Source: Antedon bifida (lineage: Eukaryota > Echinodermata > Crinoidea > Comatulida > Antedonidae). Taken from it: a stretch of 64,000 nucleotides of DNA. A program made the position numbers and the translations under genes. The DNA is taken from assembly GCA_963402885.1 (NCBI GenBank), contig OY727102.1, positions 10,602,001 through 10,666,000 of the forward strand, given 5' to 3'. Below the pieces are notes generated by a model that was given only the letters and a program-made list of their open reading frames with translations, had not been told where the DNA came from and made no database searches. This document shows, one piece after another, positions 37,318 to 51,699 of the stretch; position 1 is the first letter of the stretch, and each line of letters starts with the position of its first letter.

Positions 37318-39387
37318 CATCAAAGAGCACAAAATAGCTTAATATCGTATTTAAAAACGTTTTAGACGATTTTGAGCATTTCGACAAAAATTTTTCACAC
37401 AAAACATCAAAGTGTGCAGAATAGCTTCAAATCGCATTTGGAGACGTTTTAGACCATTTTGTGATTTTCGAAAAAACTTGTTAACATAAAAACACCAAAG
37501 TGCTAATAATAGCTTCAAATCGCATTTGGAGACATTTTAGATCATTTTGTTATTTTCGAAAAAACATGTTAACATAAAAACACCAAAGTGCTTAGAATAG
37601 CTTCAAATCGCATTTGGAGACGTTTTAGACCATTTTGTGATTTTCGAAAAAACTTGGTTACAGAAAAACATCAAAGTGCTTAAAATCTCATTAGAAACCG
37701 TTTTAGACCATTTTGAGCAATTCGATAAAACTTTTCACACAAAAACATCAAAGAGCACAAAATAGCTTAATATCGTATTTAAAAACGTTTTAGACCATTT
37801 TGAGCATTTCGACAAAAATTGTTCACACAAAACATCAAAGTGTGCAGAATAGCTTCAAATCGCATTTGGAGACGTTTTAGACCATTTTGTGATTTTCGAA
37901 AAAACTTGTTAACATAAAAACACCAAAGTGCTAAGAATAGCTTCAAATCGCATTTTGAGACATTTTAGACCATTTTGTTTTTTTCGAAAAAACTTGTTAA
38001 CATAAAAACACCAAAGTGCTTAGAATAGCTTCAAATCGCATTTGGAGACGTTTTAGACCATTTTGTGATTTTCGAACAAACTTGGTTACAGAAAAACATC
38101 AAAGTGCTTAAAATCTCATTAGAAACCGTTTTAGACCATTTTGAGCAATTTGATAAAATTTTTGACACAAAAACATCAAAGAGCACAAAATAGCTTAATA
38201 TCGTATTTAAAAACGTTTTAGACCATTTTGAGCATTTCGACAAAAATATTTCACAAAAAACATCAAAGTGCTTAGAATAGCTTCAAATCGCATTTGGAGA
38301 CGTTTTAGACCATTTTGTGATTTTCGAAAAAACTTGGTTACACAAAAACATCAAAGTGCTTAAAATCTCATTATAAACCGTTTTAGACCATTTTGAGCAA
38401 TTCGATAAAACTTTTCACACAAAAACATCAAAGAGCACAAAATAGCTTAATATCGTATTTAAAAACGTTTTATACCATTTTGAGCATTTCGACATAAATT
38501 TTTCACACAAAACACCAAAGTGCTAAGAATAGCTTCAAATCGCATTTGGAGACATTTTAGACCATTTTGTTATTTTCGAAAAAACTTGTTAACATAAAAA
38601 CACCAAAGTGCTTAGAATAGCTTCAAATCGCATTTGGAGACGTTTTAGACCACTTTGTGATTTTCGAAAAAACTTGGTTACAGAAAAACATCAAAGTGCT
38701 TAAAATCTAATTAGAAACCGTTTTAGACCATTTTGAGCAATTCGATAAAACTTTTTACACAAAAACATCAAAGAGCACAAAATAGCTTAATATCGTATTT
38801 AAAAACGTTTTAGACCATTTTGTGATTTTCGAAAAAACTTGTTAACATAAAAACACAAAAGTGCTTAGAATAGCTTCAAATCGCATTTGGAGACGTTTTA
38901 GACCATTTTGTGATTTTCGAAAAAACTTGGTTACACAAAAACATCAAAGTGCTTAAAATCTCATTATAAACCGTTTTAGACCATTTTGAACAATTCGATA
39001 AAACTTTTCACACAAAAACATCAAAGAGCACAAAATAGCTTAATATCGTATTTAAAAACGTTTTAGACCATTTTGAGCATTTCGACAAAAATTTTTCACA
39101 CAAAACATCAAAGTGTGCAGAATAGCTTCAAATCGCATTTGGAGACGTTTTAGACCATTTTGTGATTTTCGAAAAAACTTGTTAACATAAAAACACCAAA
39201 GTGCTAAGAATAGCTTCAAATCGCATTTTGAGACATTTTAGACCATTTTGTTTTTTTCGAAAAAACTTGTTAACATAAAAACACCAAAGTGCTTAGAATA
39301 GCTTCAAATCGCATTTGGAGACGTTTTAGACCATTTTGTGATTTTCGAAAAAACTTGGTTACAGAAAAACATCAAAGTGCTTAAAAT

Positions 39388-40640
39388 TTCATTAGCAACC
39401 GTTTTAGACCATTTTGAGCAATTCGATAAAACTTTTCACACAAAAACATCAAAGAGCACAAAATAGCTTAATATCGTATTTAAAAACGTTTTAGACCATT
39501 TTGAGCATTTCGACAAAAATTATTCCCACAAAACATCAAAGTGTGCAGAATAGCTTCAAATCGCATTTGGAGACGTTTTAGACCATTTTGTGATTTTCGA
39601 AAAAACTTGTTAACATAAAAACACCAAAGTGCTTAGAATAGCTTCAAATCGCATTTGGAGACGTTTTAGACCATTTTGTGATTTTCGAAAAAACTTGGTT
39701 ACAGAAAAACATCAAAGTGCTTAAAATCTCATTAGAAACCGTTTTAGACCATTTTGAGCGATTCGACAAAACTTTTCACACAAAAACATCAAAGAGCACA
39801 AAATAGCTTAATATCGTATTTAAAAACGTTTTAGACCATTTTGAGCATTTCGACAAAAAATTTTCAGACAAAACATCAAAGTGTGCAGAATAGCTTCAAA
39901 TCGCATTTGGAGACGTTTTAGACCATTTTGTGATTTTCGAAAAAACTTGGTTACAGAAAAACATCAAAGTGCTTAAAATCTCATTAGAAACCGTTTTAGA
40001 CCATTTTGAGCAATTCGATAAAACTTTTCACACAAAAACATCAAAGAGCACAAAATAGCTTAATATCGTATTTAAAAACGTTTTAGACCATTTTGAGAAT
40101 TTCGACAAAAAATTTTCACAAAAAACATCAAAGTGTACAGAATAGCTTCAAATCGCATTTGGAGACGTTTTAGACCATTTTGTGATTTTCGAAAAAACTT
40201 GTTAACATAAAAACACCAAAGTGCTTAGAATAGCTTCAAATCGCATTTGGAGACGTTTTAGACCATTTTGTGATTTTCGAAAAAACTTGGTTACACAAAA
40301 ACATCAAAGTGCTTAAAATCTCATTATAAACCGTTTTAGACCATTTTGAGCAATTCGATAAAACTTTTCACACAAAAACATCAAAGAGCACAAAATAGCT
40401 TAATATCGTATTTAAAAACGTTTTAGACCATTTTGAGCATTTCGACAAAAATTTTTCACACAAAACATCAAAGTGTGCAGAATAGCTTCAAATCGCATTT
40501 GGAGACGTTTTAGACCATTTTGTGATTTTCGAAAAAACTTGGTTACAGAAAAACACCAAAGTGCTTAAAATCTCATTAGAAACCGTTTTAGACCATTTTG
40601 AGCAATTCGATAAAACTTTTCACACAAAAACATCAAAGAG
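39388..40640 (+). repeat. Satellite block repeated at 50274-51526 (offset 10886)
   Basis: TTCATTAGC (39388, 50274), GAGCGATTCG (39756, 50642) and GAGAATTTCG (40095, 50981) give 10886. The same markers also occur at 11431, 11799 and about 12138, so this segment has three copies. Confidence 0.85.
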
Positions 40641-43600
40641 CACAAAATAGCTTAATATCGTATTTAAAAACGTTTTAGACCATTTTGTGATTTTCGAAAA
40701 AACTTGTTAACATAAAAACACCAAAGTGCTTAGAATAGCTTCAAATCGCATTTGGAGACGTTTTAGACCATTTTGTGATTTTCGAAAAAACTTGGTTACA
40801 CAAAAACATCAAAGTGCTTAAAATCTCATTATAAACCGTTTTAGACCATTTTGAGCAATTCGATAAAACTTTTCACACAAAAACATCAAAGAGCACAAAA
40901 TAGCTTAATATCGTATTTAAAAACGTTTTAGACCATTTTGTGATTTTCGAAAGAACTTGTTAACATAAAAACACCAAAGTGCTTAGAATAGCTTCAAATC
41001 GCATTTGGAGACGTTTTAGACCATTTTGTGATTTTCGAAAAAACGTGGTTACACAAAAACATCAAAGTGCTTAAAATCTCATTATAAACCGTTTTAGACC
41101 ATTTTGAACAATTCGATAAAACTTTTCACACAAAAACATCAAAGAGCACAAAATAGCTTAATATCGTATTTAAAAACGTTTTAGACCATTTTGAGCATTT
41201 CGACAAAAATTTTTCACACAAAACATCAAAGTGTGCAGAATAGCTTCAAATCGCATTTGGAGACGTTTTAGACCATTTTGTGATTTTCGAAAAAACTTGT
41301 TAACATAAAAACACCAAAGTGCTAAGAATAGCTTCAAATCGCATTTTGAGACATTTTAGACCATTTTGTTTTTTTCGAAAAAACTTGTTAACATAAAAAC
41401 ACCAAAGTGCTTAGAATAGCTTCAAATCGCATTTGGAGACGTTTTAGACCATTTTGTGATTTTCGAAAAAACTTGGTTACAGAAAAACATCAAAGTGCTT
41501 AAAATCTCATTATAAACCGTTTTAGACCATTTTGAGCAATTCGATAAAACTTTTCACACAAAAACATCAAAGAGCACAAAATAGCTTAATATCGTATTTA
41601 AAAACGTTTTAGACCATTTTGAGCATTTCGACAAAAATTGTTCACACAAAACATCAAAGTGTGCAGAATAGCTTCAAATCGTATTTGGAGACGTTTTAGA
41701 CCATTTTGTGATTTTCGAAAAAACTTGTTAACATAAAAACACCAAAGTGCTAAGAATAGCTTCAAATCGCATTTTGAGACATTTTAGACCATTTTGTTTT
41801 TTTCGAAAAAACTTGTTAACATAAAAACACCAAAGTGCTTAGAATAGCTTCAAATCGCATTTGGAGACGTTTTAGACCATTTTGTGATTTTCGAACAAAC
41901 TTGGTTACAGAAAAACATCAAAGTGCTTAAAATCTCATTAGAAACCGTTTTAGACCATTTTGAGCAATTCGATAAAACTTTTCACACAAAAACATCAAAG
42001 AGCACAAAATAGCTTAATATCGTATTTAAAAACGTTTTAGACCATTTTGAGCATTTCGACAAAAATATTTCACAAAAAACATCAAAGAGCTTAGAATAGC
42101 TTCAAATCGCATTTGGAGACATTTTAGACCATTTTGTGATTTTCGAAAAAACTTGTTAACATAAAAACACCAAAGTGCTAAGAATAGCTTCAAATCGCAT
42201 TTGGAGACATTTTAGACCATTTTGTGATTTTCGAAAAAACTTGTTAACATAAAAACACCAAAGTGCTAAGAATAGCTTCAAATCGCATTTGGAGACATTT
42301 TAGACCATTTTGTTATTTTCGAAAAAACTTGGTTACACAAAAACATCAAAGTGCTTAAAATCTCATTATAAACCGTTTTAGACCATTTTGAGCAATTCGA
42401 TAAAACTTTTCACACAAAAACATCAAAGAGCACAAAATAGCTTAATATCGTATTTAAAAACGTTTTAGACCATTTTGAGCATTTCGACAAAAATTTTTCA
42501 CACAAAACATCAAAGTGTGCAGAATAGCTTCAAATCACATTTGGAGACGTTTTAGACCATTTTGTGATTTTCGAAAAAACTTGGTTACAGAAAAACACCA
42601 AGGTGCTTAAAATCTCATTAGAAACCGTTTTAGACCATTTTGAGCAATTCGTTAAAACTTTTCACACAAAAACATCAAAGAGCACAAAATAGCTTAATAT
42701 CGTATTTAAAAACGTTTTAGACCATTTTGTGATTTTCGAAAAAACTTGTTAACATAAAAACACCAAAGTGCTTAGAATAGCTTCAAATCGCATTTGGAGA
42801 CGTTTTAGACCATTTTGTGATTTTCGAAAAAACTTGGTTACAGAAAAACATCAAAGTGCTTAAAATCTAATTAGAAACCGTTTTAGACCATTTTGAGCAA
42901 TTCGATAAAACTTTTTACACAAAAACATCAAAGAGCACAAAATAGCTTAATATCGTATTTAAAAACGTTTTAGACCATTTTGTGATTTTCGAAAGAACTT
43001 GTTAACATAAAAACACCAAAGTGCTTAGAATAGCTTCAAATCGCATTTGGAGACGTTTTAGACCATTTTGTGATTTTCGAAAAAACTTGGTTACAGAAAA
43101 ACATCAAAGTGCTTAAAATCTAATTAGAAACCGTTTTAGACCATTTTGAGCAATTCGATAAAACTTTTTACACAAAAACATCAAAGAGCACAAAATAGCT
43201 TAATATCGTATTTAAAAACGTTTTAGACCATTTTGTGATTTTCGAAAAAACTTGTTAACATAAAAACACCAAAGTGCTTAGAATAGCTTCAAATCGCATT
43301 TGGAGACGTTTTAGACCATTTTGTGATTTTCGAAAAAACTTGGTTACACAAAAACATCAAAGTGCTTAAAATCTCATTATAAACCGTTTTAGACCATTTT
43401 GAGCAATTCGATAAAACTTTTCACACAAAAACATCAAAGAGCACAAAATAGCTCAAAATCGTATTTAAAAACGTTTTAGACCATTTTGTGATTTTCGAAA
43501 AAACTTGTCAACATAAAAACACCAAAGTGCTTAGAATAGCTTCAAATCGCATTTGGAGACGTTTTAGACCATTTTGTGATTTTCGAAAAAACTTGGTTAC

Positions 43601-45199
43601 AGAAAAACATCAAAGTGCTTAAAATCTCATTAGAAACCGTTTTAGACCATTTTGAGCAATTCGATAAAACTTTTCACACAAAAACATCAAAGAGCACAAA
43701 ATAGCTTAATATCGTATTTAAAAACGTTTTAGACCATTTTGAGCATTTCGACAAAAATTATTCCCACAAAACACCAAAGTGCTTAGAATAGCTTCAAATC
43801 GCATTTGGAGACGTTTTAGACCATTTTGTGATTTTCGAAAAAACTTGGTTACAGAAAAACATCAAAGTGCTTAAAATCTCATTAGAAACCGTTTTAGACC
43901 ATTTTGAGCAATTCGATAAAACTTTTCACACAAAAACATCAAAGAGCACAAAATAGCTTAATATCGTATTTAAAAACGTTTTAGACCATTTTGAGCATTT
44001 CGACAAAAAATTTTCACACAAAACATCAAAGTGTGCAGAATAGCTTCAAATCGCATTTGGAGACGCTTTAGACCATTTTGTGATTTTCGAAAAAACTTGG
44101 TTACAGAAAAACATCAAAGTGCTTAAAATCTCATTAGAAACCGTTTTAGACCATTTTGAGCAATTCGATAAAACTTTTCACACAAAAACATCAAAGAGCA
44201 CAAAATAGCTTAATATCGTATTTAAAAACGTTTTAGACCATTTTGAGCATTTCTACAAAAATTTTTCACAAAAAACATCAAAGTGTACAGAATAGCTTCA
44301 AATCGCATTTGGAGACGTTTTAGACCATTTTGTGATTTTCGAAAAAACTTGTTAACATAAATACACCAAAGTGCTTAGAATAGCTTCAAATCGCATTTGG
44401 AGACGTTTTAGACCATTTTGTGATTTTCGAAAAAACTTGGTTACACAAAAACATCAAAGTGCTTAAAATCTCATTATAAACCGTTTTAGACCATTTTGAG
44501 CAATTCGATAAAACTTTTCACACAAAAACATCAAAGAGCACAAAATAGCTTAATATCGTATTTAAAAACGTTTTAGACCATTTTGAGCATTTCGACAAAA
44601 ATTATTCCCACAAAACACCAAAGTGCTTAGAATAGCTTCAAATCGCATTTGGAGACGTTTTAGACCATTTTGTGATTTTCGAAAAAACTTGGTTACACAA
44701 AAACATCAAAGTGCTTAAAATCTCATTATAAACCGTTTTAGACCATTTTGAGCAATTCGATAAAACTTTTCACACAAAAACATCAAAGAGCACAAAATAG
44801 CTTAATATCGTATTTAAAAACGTTTTAGACCATTTTGAGCATTTCGACAAAAATTTTTCACACAAAACATCAAAGTGTGCAGAATAGCTTCAAATCGCAT
44901 TTGGAGACGTTTTAGACCATTTTGTGATTTTCGAAAAAACTTGGTTACAGAAAAACACCAAAGTGCTTAAAATCTCATTAGAAACCGTTTTAGACCATTT
45001 TGAGCAATTCGATAAAACTTTTCACACAAAAACATCAAAGAGCACAAAATAGCTTAATATCGTATTTAAAAACGTTTTAGACCATTTTGAGCATTTCGAC
45101 AAAAATTATTCCCACAAAACATCAAAGTGTGCAGAATAGCTTCAAATCGCATTTGGAGACGTTTTAGACCATTTTGTGATTTTCGAAAAAACTTGTTAA

Positions 45200-46440
45200 C
45201 ATAAAAACACCAAAGTGCTTAGAATAGCTTCAAATCGCATTTGGAGACGTTTTAGACCATTTTGTGATTTTCGAAAAAACTTGGTTACAGAAAAACATCA
45301 AAGTGCTTAAAATCTCATTAGAAACCGTTTTAGACCATTTTGAGCAATTCGATAAAACTTTTCACACAAAAACATCAAAGAGCACAAAATAGCTTAATAT
45401 CGTATTTAAAAACGTTTTAGACCATTTTGAGCATTTCGACAAAAATTATTCCCACAAAACATCAAAGTGTGCAGAATAGCTTCAAATCGCATTTGGAGAC
45501 ATTTTAGACCATTTTGTGATTTTCGAAAAAACTTGTTAACATAAAAACAACAAAGTGCTAAGAATAGCTTCAAATCGCATTTGGAGACGTTTTAGACCAT
45601 TTTGTGATTTTCGAAAAAACTTGGTTACACAAAAACATCAAAGTGCTTAAAATCTCATTATAAACCGTTTTAGACCATTTTGAGCAATTCGATAAAACTT
45701 TTCACACAAAAACATCAAAGAGCACAAAATAGCTTAATATCGTATTTAAAAACGTTTTATACCATTTTGAGCATTTCGACATAAATTTTTCACACAAAAC
45801 ATCAAAGTGTGCAGAATAGCTTCAAATCGCATTTGGAGACGTTTCAGACCATTTTGTGATTTTCGAAAAAACTTGTTAACATAAAAACACCAAAGTGCTA
45901 AGAATAGCTTCAAATCGCATTTGGAGACATTTTAGACCATTTTGTTATTTTCGAAAAATCTTGTTAACATAAAAACACCAAAGTGCTTAGAATAGCTTCA
46001 AATCGCATTTGGAGACGTTTTAGACCATTTTGTGATTTTCGAAAAAACTTGGTTACAGAAAAACATCAAAGTGCTTAAAATATAATTAGAAACCGTTTTA
46101 GACCATTTTGAGCAATTCGATAAAACTTTTTACACAAAAACATCAAAGAGCACAAAATAGCTTAATATCGTATTTAAAAACGTTTTAGACCATTTTGTGA
46201 TTTTCGAAAAAACTTGTTAACATAAAAACACCAAAGTGCTTAGAATAGCTTCAAATCGCATTTGGAGACGTTTTAGACCATTTTGTGATTTTCGAAAAAA
46301 CTTGGTTACACAAAAACATCAAAGTGCTTAAAATCTCATTATAAACCGTTTTAGACCATTTTGAGCAATTCGATAAAACTTTTCACACAAAAACATCAAA
46401 GAGCACAAAATAGCTTAATATCGTATTTAAAAACGTTTTA
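45200..46440 (+). repeat. Satellite block repeated at 56515-57755 (offset 11315)
   Basis: TTATTCCCAC (45446, 56761), ACAACAAAG (45547, 56862) and GTTTCAGACC (45845, 57160) agree. Compared with the 10975 offset of the next block to the right, the difference is 340, one tetramer. Confidence 0.85.
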
Positions 46441-46999
46441 TACCATTTTGAGCATTTCGACATAAATTTTTCACACAAAACACCAAAGTGCTAAGAATAG
46501 CTTCAAATCGCATTTGGAGACATTTTAGACCATTTTGTTATTTTCGAAAAAACTTGTTAACATAAAAACACCAAAGTGCTTAGAATAGCTTCAAATCGCA
46601 TTTGGAGACGTTTTAGACCACTTTGTGATTTTCGAAAAAACTTGGTTACAGAAAAACATCAAAGTGCTTAAAATCTAATTAGAAACCGTTTTAGACCATT
46701 TTGAGCAATTCGATAAAACTTTTTACACAAAAACATCAAAGAGCACAAAATAGCTTAATATCGTATTTAAAAACGTTTTAGACCATTTTGTGATTTTCGA
46801 AAAAACTTGTTAACATAAAAACACAAAAGTGCTTAGAATAGCTTCAAATCGCATTTGGAGACGTTTTAGACCATTTTGTGATTTTCGAAAAAACTTGGTT
46901 ACACAAAAACATCAAAGTGCTTAAAATCTCATTATAAACCGTTTTAGACCATTTTGAACAATTCGATAAAACTTTTCACACAAAAACATCAAAGAGCAC

Positions 47000-49940
47000 A
47001 AAATAGCTTAATATCGTATTTAAAAACGTTTTAGACCATTTTGAGCATTTCGACAAAAATTTTTCACACAAAACATCAAAGTGTGCAGAATAGCTTCAAA
47101 TCGCATTTGGAGACGTTTTAGACCATTTTGTGATTTTCGAAAAAACTTGTTAACATAAAAACACCAAAGTGCTAAGAATAGCTTCAAATCGCATTTTGAG
47201 ACATTTTAGACCATTTTGTTTTTTTCGAAAAAACTTGTTAACATAAAAACACCAAAGTGCTTAGAATAGCTTCAAATCGCATTTGGAGACGTTTTAGACC
47301 ATTTTGTGATTTTCGAAAAAACTTGGTTACAGAAAAACATCAAAGTGCTTAAAATTTCATTAGAAACCGTTTTAGACCATTTTGAGCAATTCGATAAAAC
47401 TTTTCACACAAAAACATCAAAGAGCACAAAATAGCTTAATATCGTATTTAAAAACGTTTTAGACCATTTTGAGCATTTCGACAAAAATTATTCCCACAAA
47501 ACATCAAAGTGTGCAGAATAGCTTCAAATCGCATTTGGAGACGTTTTAGACCATTTTGTGATTTTCGAAAAAACTTGTTAACATAAAAACACCAAAGTGC
47601 TTAGAATAGCTTCAAATCGCATTTGGAGACGTTTTAGACCATTTTGTGATTTTCGAAAAAACTTGGTTACAGAAAAACATCAAAGTGCTTAAAATCTCAT
47701 TAGAAACCGTTTTAGACCATTTTGAGCGATTCGACAAAACTTTTCACACAAAAACATAAAAGAGCACAAAATAGCTTAATATCGTATTTAAAAACGTTTT
47801 AGACCATTTTGAGCATTTCGACAAAAAATTTTCACACAAAACATCAAAGTGTGCAGAATAGCTTCAAATCGCATTTGGAGACGTTTTAGACCATTTTGTG
47901 ATTTTCGAAAAAACTTGGTTACAGAAAAACATCAAAGTGCTTAAAATCTCATTAGAAACCGTTTTAGACCATTTTGAGCAATTCGATAAAACTTTTCACA
48001 CAAAAACATCAAAGAGCACAAAATAGCTTAATATCGTATTTAAAAACGTTTTAGACCATTTTGAGCATTTCTACAAAAATTTTTCACAAAAAACATCAAA
48101 GTGTACAGAATAGCTTCAAATCGCATTTGGAGACGTTTTAGACCATTTTGTGATTTTCGAAAAAACTTGTTAACATAAAAACACCAAAGTGCTTAGAATA
48201 GCTTCAAATCGCATTTGGAGACGTTTTAGACCATTTTGTGATTTTCGAAAAAACTTGGTTACACAAAAACATCAAAGTGCTTAAAATCTCATTATAAACC
48301 GTTTTAGACCATTTTGAGCAATTCGATAAAACTTTTCACACAAAAACATCAAAGAGCACAAAATAGCTTAATATCGTATTTAAAAACGTTTTAGACCATT
48401 TTGAGCATTTCGACAAAAATTTTTCACACAAAACATCAAAGTGTGCAGAATAGCTTCAAATCGCATTTGGAGACGTTTTAGACCATTTTGTGATTTTCGA
48501 AAAAACTTGGTTACAGAAAAACATCAAAGTGCTTAAAATCTCATTAGAAACCGTTTTAGACCATTTTGAGCAATTCGATAAAACTTTTCACACAAAAACA
48601 TCAAAGAGCACAAAATAGCTTAATATCGTATTTAAAAACGTTTTAGACCATTTTGAGCATTTCTACAAAAATTTTTCACAAAAAACATCAAAGTGTACAG
48701 AATAGCTTCAAATCGCATTTGGAGACGGTTTAGACCATTTTGTGATTTTCGAAAAAACTTGGTTACAGAAAAACATCAAAGTGCTTAAAATCTCATTAGA
48801 AACCGTTTTAGACCATTTTGAGCAATTCGATAAAACTTTTAACACAAAAACATCAAAGAGCACAAAATAGCTTAATATCGTATTTAAAAACGTTTTAGAC
48901 CATTTTGAGCATTTCGACAAAAATTTTTCACACAAAACATCACAGTGTGCAGAATAGCTTCAAATCGCATTTGGAGACGTTTTAGACCATTTTGTGATTT
49001 TCGAAAAAACTTGGTTACAGAAAAACACCAAAGTGCTTAAAATCTCATTAGAAACCGTTTTAGACCATTTTGAGCAATTCGATAAAACTTTTCACACAAA
49101 AACATCAAAGAGCACAAAATAGCTTAATATCGTATTTAAAAACGTTTTAGACCATTTTGTGATTTTCGAAAAAACTTACTAACATAAAAACACCAAAGTG
49201 CTTAGAATAGCTTCAAATCGCATTTGGAGACGTTTTAGACCATTTTCTGATTTTCGAAAAAACTTGGTTACACAAAAACATCAAAGTGCTTAAAATATCA
49301 TTATAAACCGTTTTAGACCATTTTGAGCAATTCGATAAAACTTTTCACACAAAAACATCAAAGAGCACAAAATAGCTTAATATCGTATTTAAAAACGTTT
49401 TAGACCATTTTAAGCATTTCGACAAAAATTGTTCACACAAAACATCAAAGTGTGCAGAATAGCTTCAAATCGCATTTGGAGACGTTTTAGACCATTTTGT
49501 GATTTTCGAAAAAACTTGTTAACATAAAAACACCAAAGTGCTAAGAATAGCTTCAAATCGCATTTTGAGACATTTTAGACCATTTTGTTTTTTTCGAAAA
49601 AACTTGTTAACATAAAAACACCAAAGTGCTTAGAATAGCTTCAAATCGCATTTGGAGACGTTTTAGACGATTTTGTGATTTTCGAAAAAACTTGGTTACA
49701 GAAAAACATCAAAGTGCTTAAAATCTCATTATAAACCGTTTTAGACCATTTTGAGCAATTCGATAAAACTTTTCACACAAAAACATCAAAGAGCACAAAA
49801 TAGCTTAATATCGTATTTAAAAACGTTTTAGACCATTTTGAGCATTTCTACAAAAAATTTTCACAAAAAACATCAAATCGCAAAAAAAAATTTTCACAAA
49901 AAACATCAAAGAGCACAAAATAGCTTAATATCGTATTTAA
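47000..49940 (+). repeat. 2.9-kb satellite block repeated at 57975-60915 (offset 10975)
   Basis: GACGGTTTAGACC (48726, 59701), TTACTAAC (49176, 60151), AAAATATCATTAT (about 49292, 60267) and the deletion remnant (49874, 60849) share the offset. One visible difference is GAGCGATTCG at 47724, which is GAGCAATTCG in the right copy. The two longest minus-strand open frames (48708-48935, 59683-59910) sit in these copies. Confidence 0.87.
49871..49903 (+). repeat. 33-bp deleted-monomer remnant, copy 6
   Basis: Same remnant with nine A, at the right edge of a block shared with 60846 at offset 10975. After it the sequence passes into a hybrid B monomer (GTGATTTTCG 3' half), unlike the other copies. 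Confidence 0.85.
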
Positions 49941-51699
49941 AAACGTTTTAGACCATTTTGTGATTTTCGAAAAAACTTGTTAACATAAAAACACAAAAGT
50001 GTGCAGAATAGCTTCAAATCGCATTTGGAGACGTTTTAGACCATTTTGTGATTTTCGAAAAAACTTGTTAACATAAAAACACCAAAGTGCTAAGAATAGC
50101 TTCAAATCGCATTTTGAGACATTTTAGACCATTTTGTTATTTTCGAAAAAACATGTTAACATAAAAACACCAAAGTGCTTAGAATAGCTTCAAATCGCAT
50201 TTGGAGACGTTTTAGACCATTTTGTGATTTTCGAAAAAACTTGGTTACAGAAAAACATCAAAGTGCTTAAAATTTCATTAGCAACCGTTTTAGACCATTT
50301 TGAGCAATTCGATAAAACTTTTCACACAAAAACATCAAAGAGCACAAAATAGCTTAATATCGTATTTAAAAACGTTTTAGACCATTTTGAGCATTTCGAC
50401 AAAAATTATTCCCACAAAACATCAAAGTGTGCAGAATAGCTTCAAATCGCATTTGGAGACGTTTTAGACCATTTTGTGATTTTCGAAAAAACTTGTTAAC
50501 ATAAAAACACCAAAGTGCTTAGAATAGCTTCAAATCGCATTTGGAGACGTTTTAGACCATTTTGTGATTTTCGAAAAAACTTGGTTACAGAAAAACATCA
50601 AAGTGCTTAAAATCTCATTAGAAACCGTTTTAGACCATTTTGAGCGATTCGACAAAACTTTTCACACAAAAACATCAAAGAGCACAAAATAGCTTAATAT
50701 CGTATTTAAAAACGTTTTAGACCATTTTGAGCATTTCGACAAAAAATTTTCACACAAAACATCAAAGTGTGCAGAATAGCTTCAAATCGCATTTGGAGAC
50801 GTTTTAGACCATTTTGTGATTTTCGAAAAAACTTGGTTACAGAAAAACATCAAAGTGCTTAAAATCTCATTAGAAACCGTTTTAGACCATTTTGAGCAAT
50901 TCGATAAAACTTTTCACACAAAAACATCAAAGAGCACAAAATAGCTTAATATCGTATTTAAAAACGTTTTAGACCATTTTGAGAATTTCGACAAAAAATT
51001 TTCACAAAAAACATCAAAGTGTACAGAATAGCTTCAAATCGCATTTGGAGACGTTTTAGACCATTTTGTGATTTTCGAAAAAACTTGTTAACATAAAAAC
51101 ACCAAAGTGCTTAGAATAGCTTCAAATCGCATTTGGAGACGTTTTAGACCATTTTGTGATTTTCGAAAAAACTTGGTTACACAAAAACATCAAAGTGCTT
51201 AAAATCTCATTATAAACCGTTTTAGACCATTTTGAGCAATTCGATAAAACTTTTCACACAAAAACATCAAAGAGCACAAAATAGCTTAATATCGTATTTA
51301 AAAACGTTTTAGACCATTTTGAGCATTTCGACAAAAATTGTTCACACAAAACATCAAAGTGTGCAGAATAGCTTCAAATCGCATTTGGAGACGTTTTAGA
51401 CCATTTTGTGATTTTCGAAAAAACTTGGTTACAGAAAAACACCAAAGTGCTTAAAATCTCATTAGAAACCGTTTTAGACCATTTTGAGCAATTCGATAAA
51501 ACTTTTCACACAAAAACATCAAAGAGCACAAAATAGCTTAATATCGTATTTAAAAACGTTTTAGACCATTTTGTGATTTTCGAAAAAACTTACTAACATA
51601 AAAACACCAAAGTGCTTAGAATAGCTTCAAATCGCATTTGGAGACGTTTTAGACCATTTTCTGATTTTCGAAAAAACTTGGTTACACAAAAACATCAAA

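Noticed and set aside
9130..40640. Long terminal repeats or a composite element bounded by the 27957-bp repeats.
   Set aside because: The repeats are satellite blocks embedded in more satellite, with many other offsets and no internal element genes.
48708..48935. 75-residue minus-strand open frame, with a copy at 59683-59910.
   Set aside because: Satellite read-through from TTG with internal monomer periodicity; not a gene.
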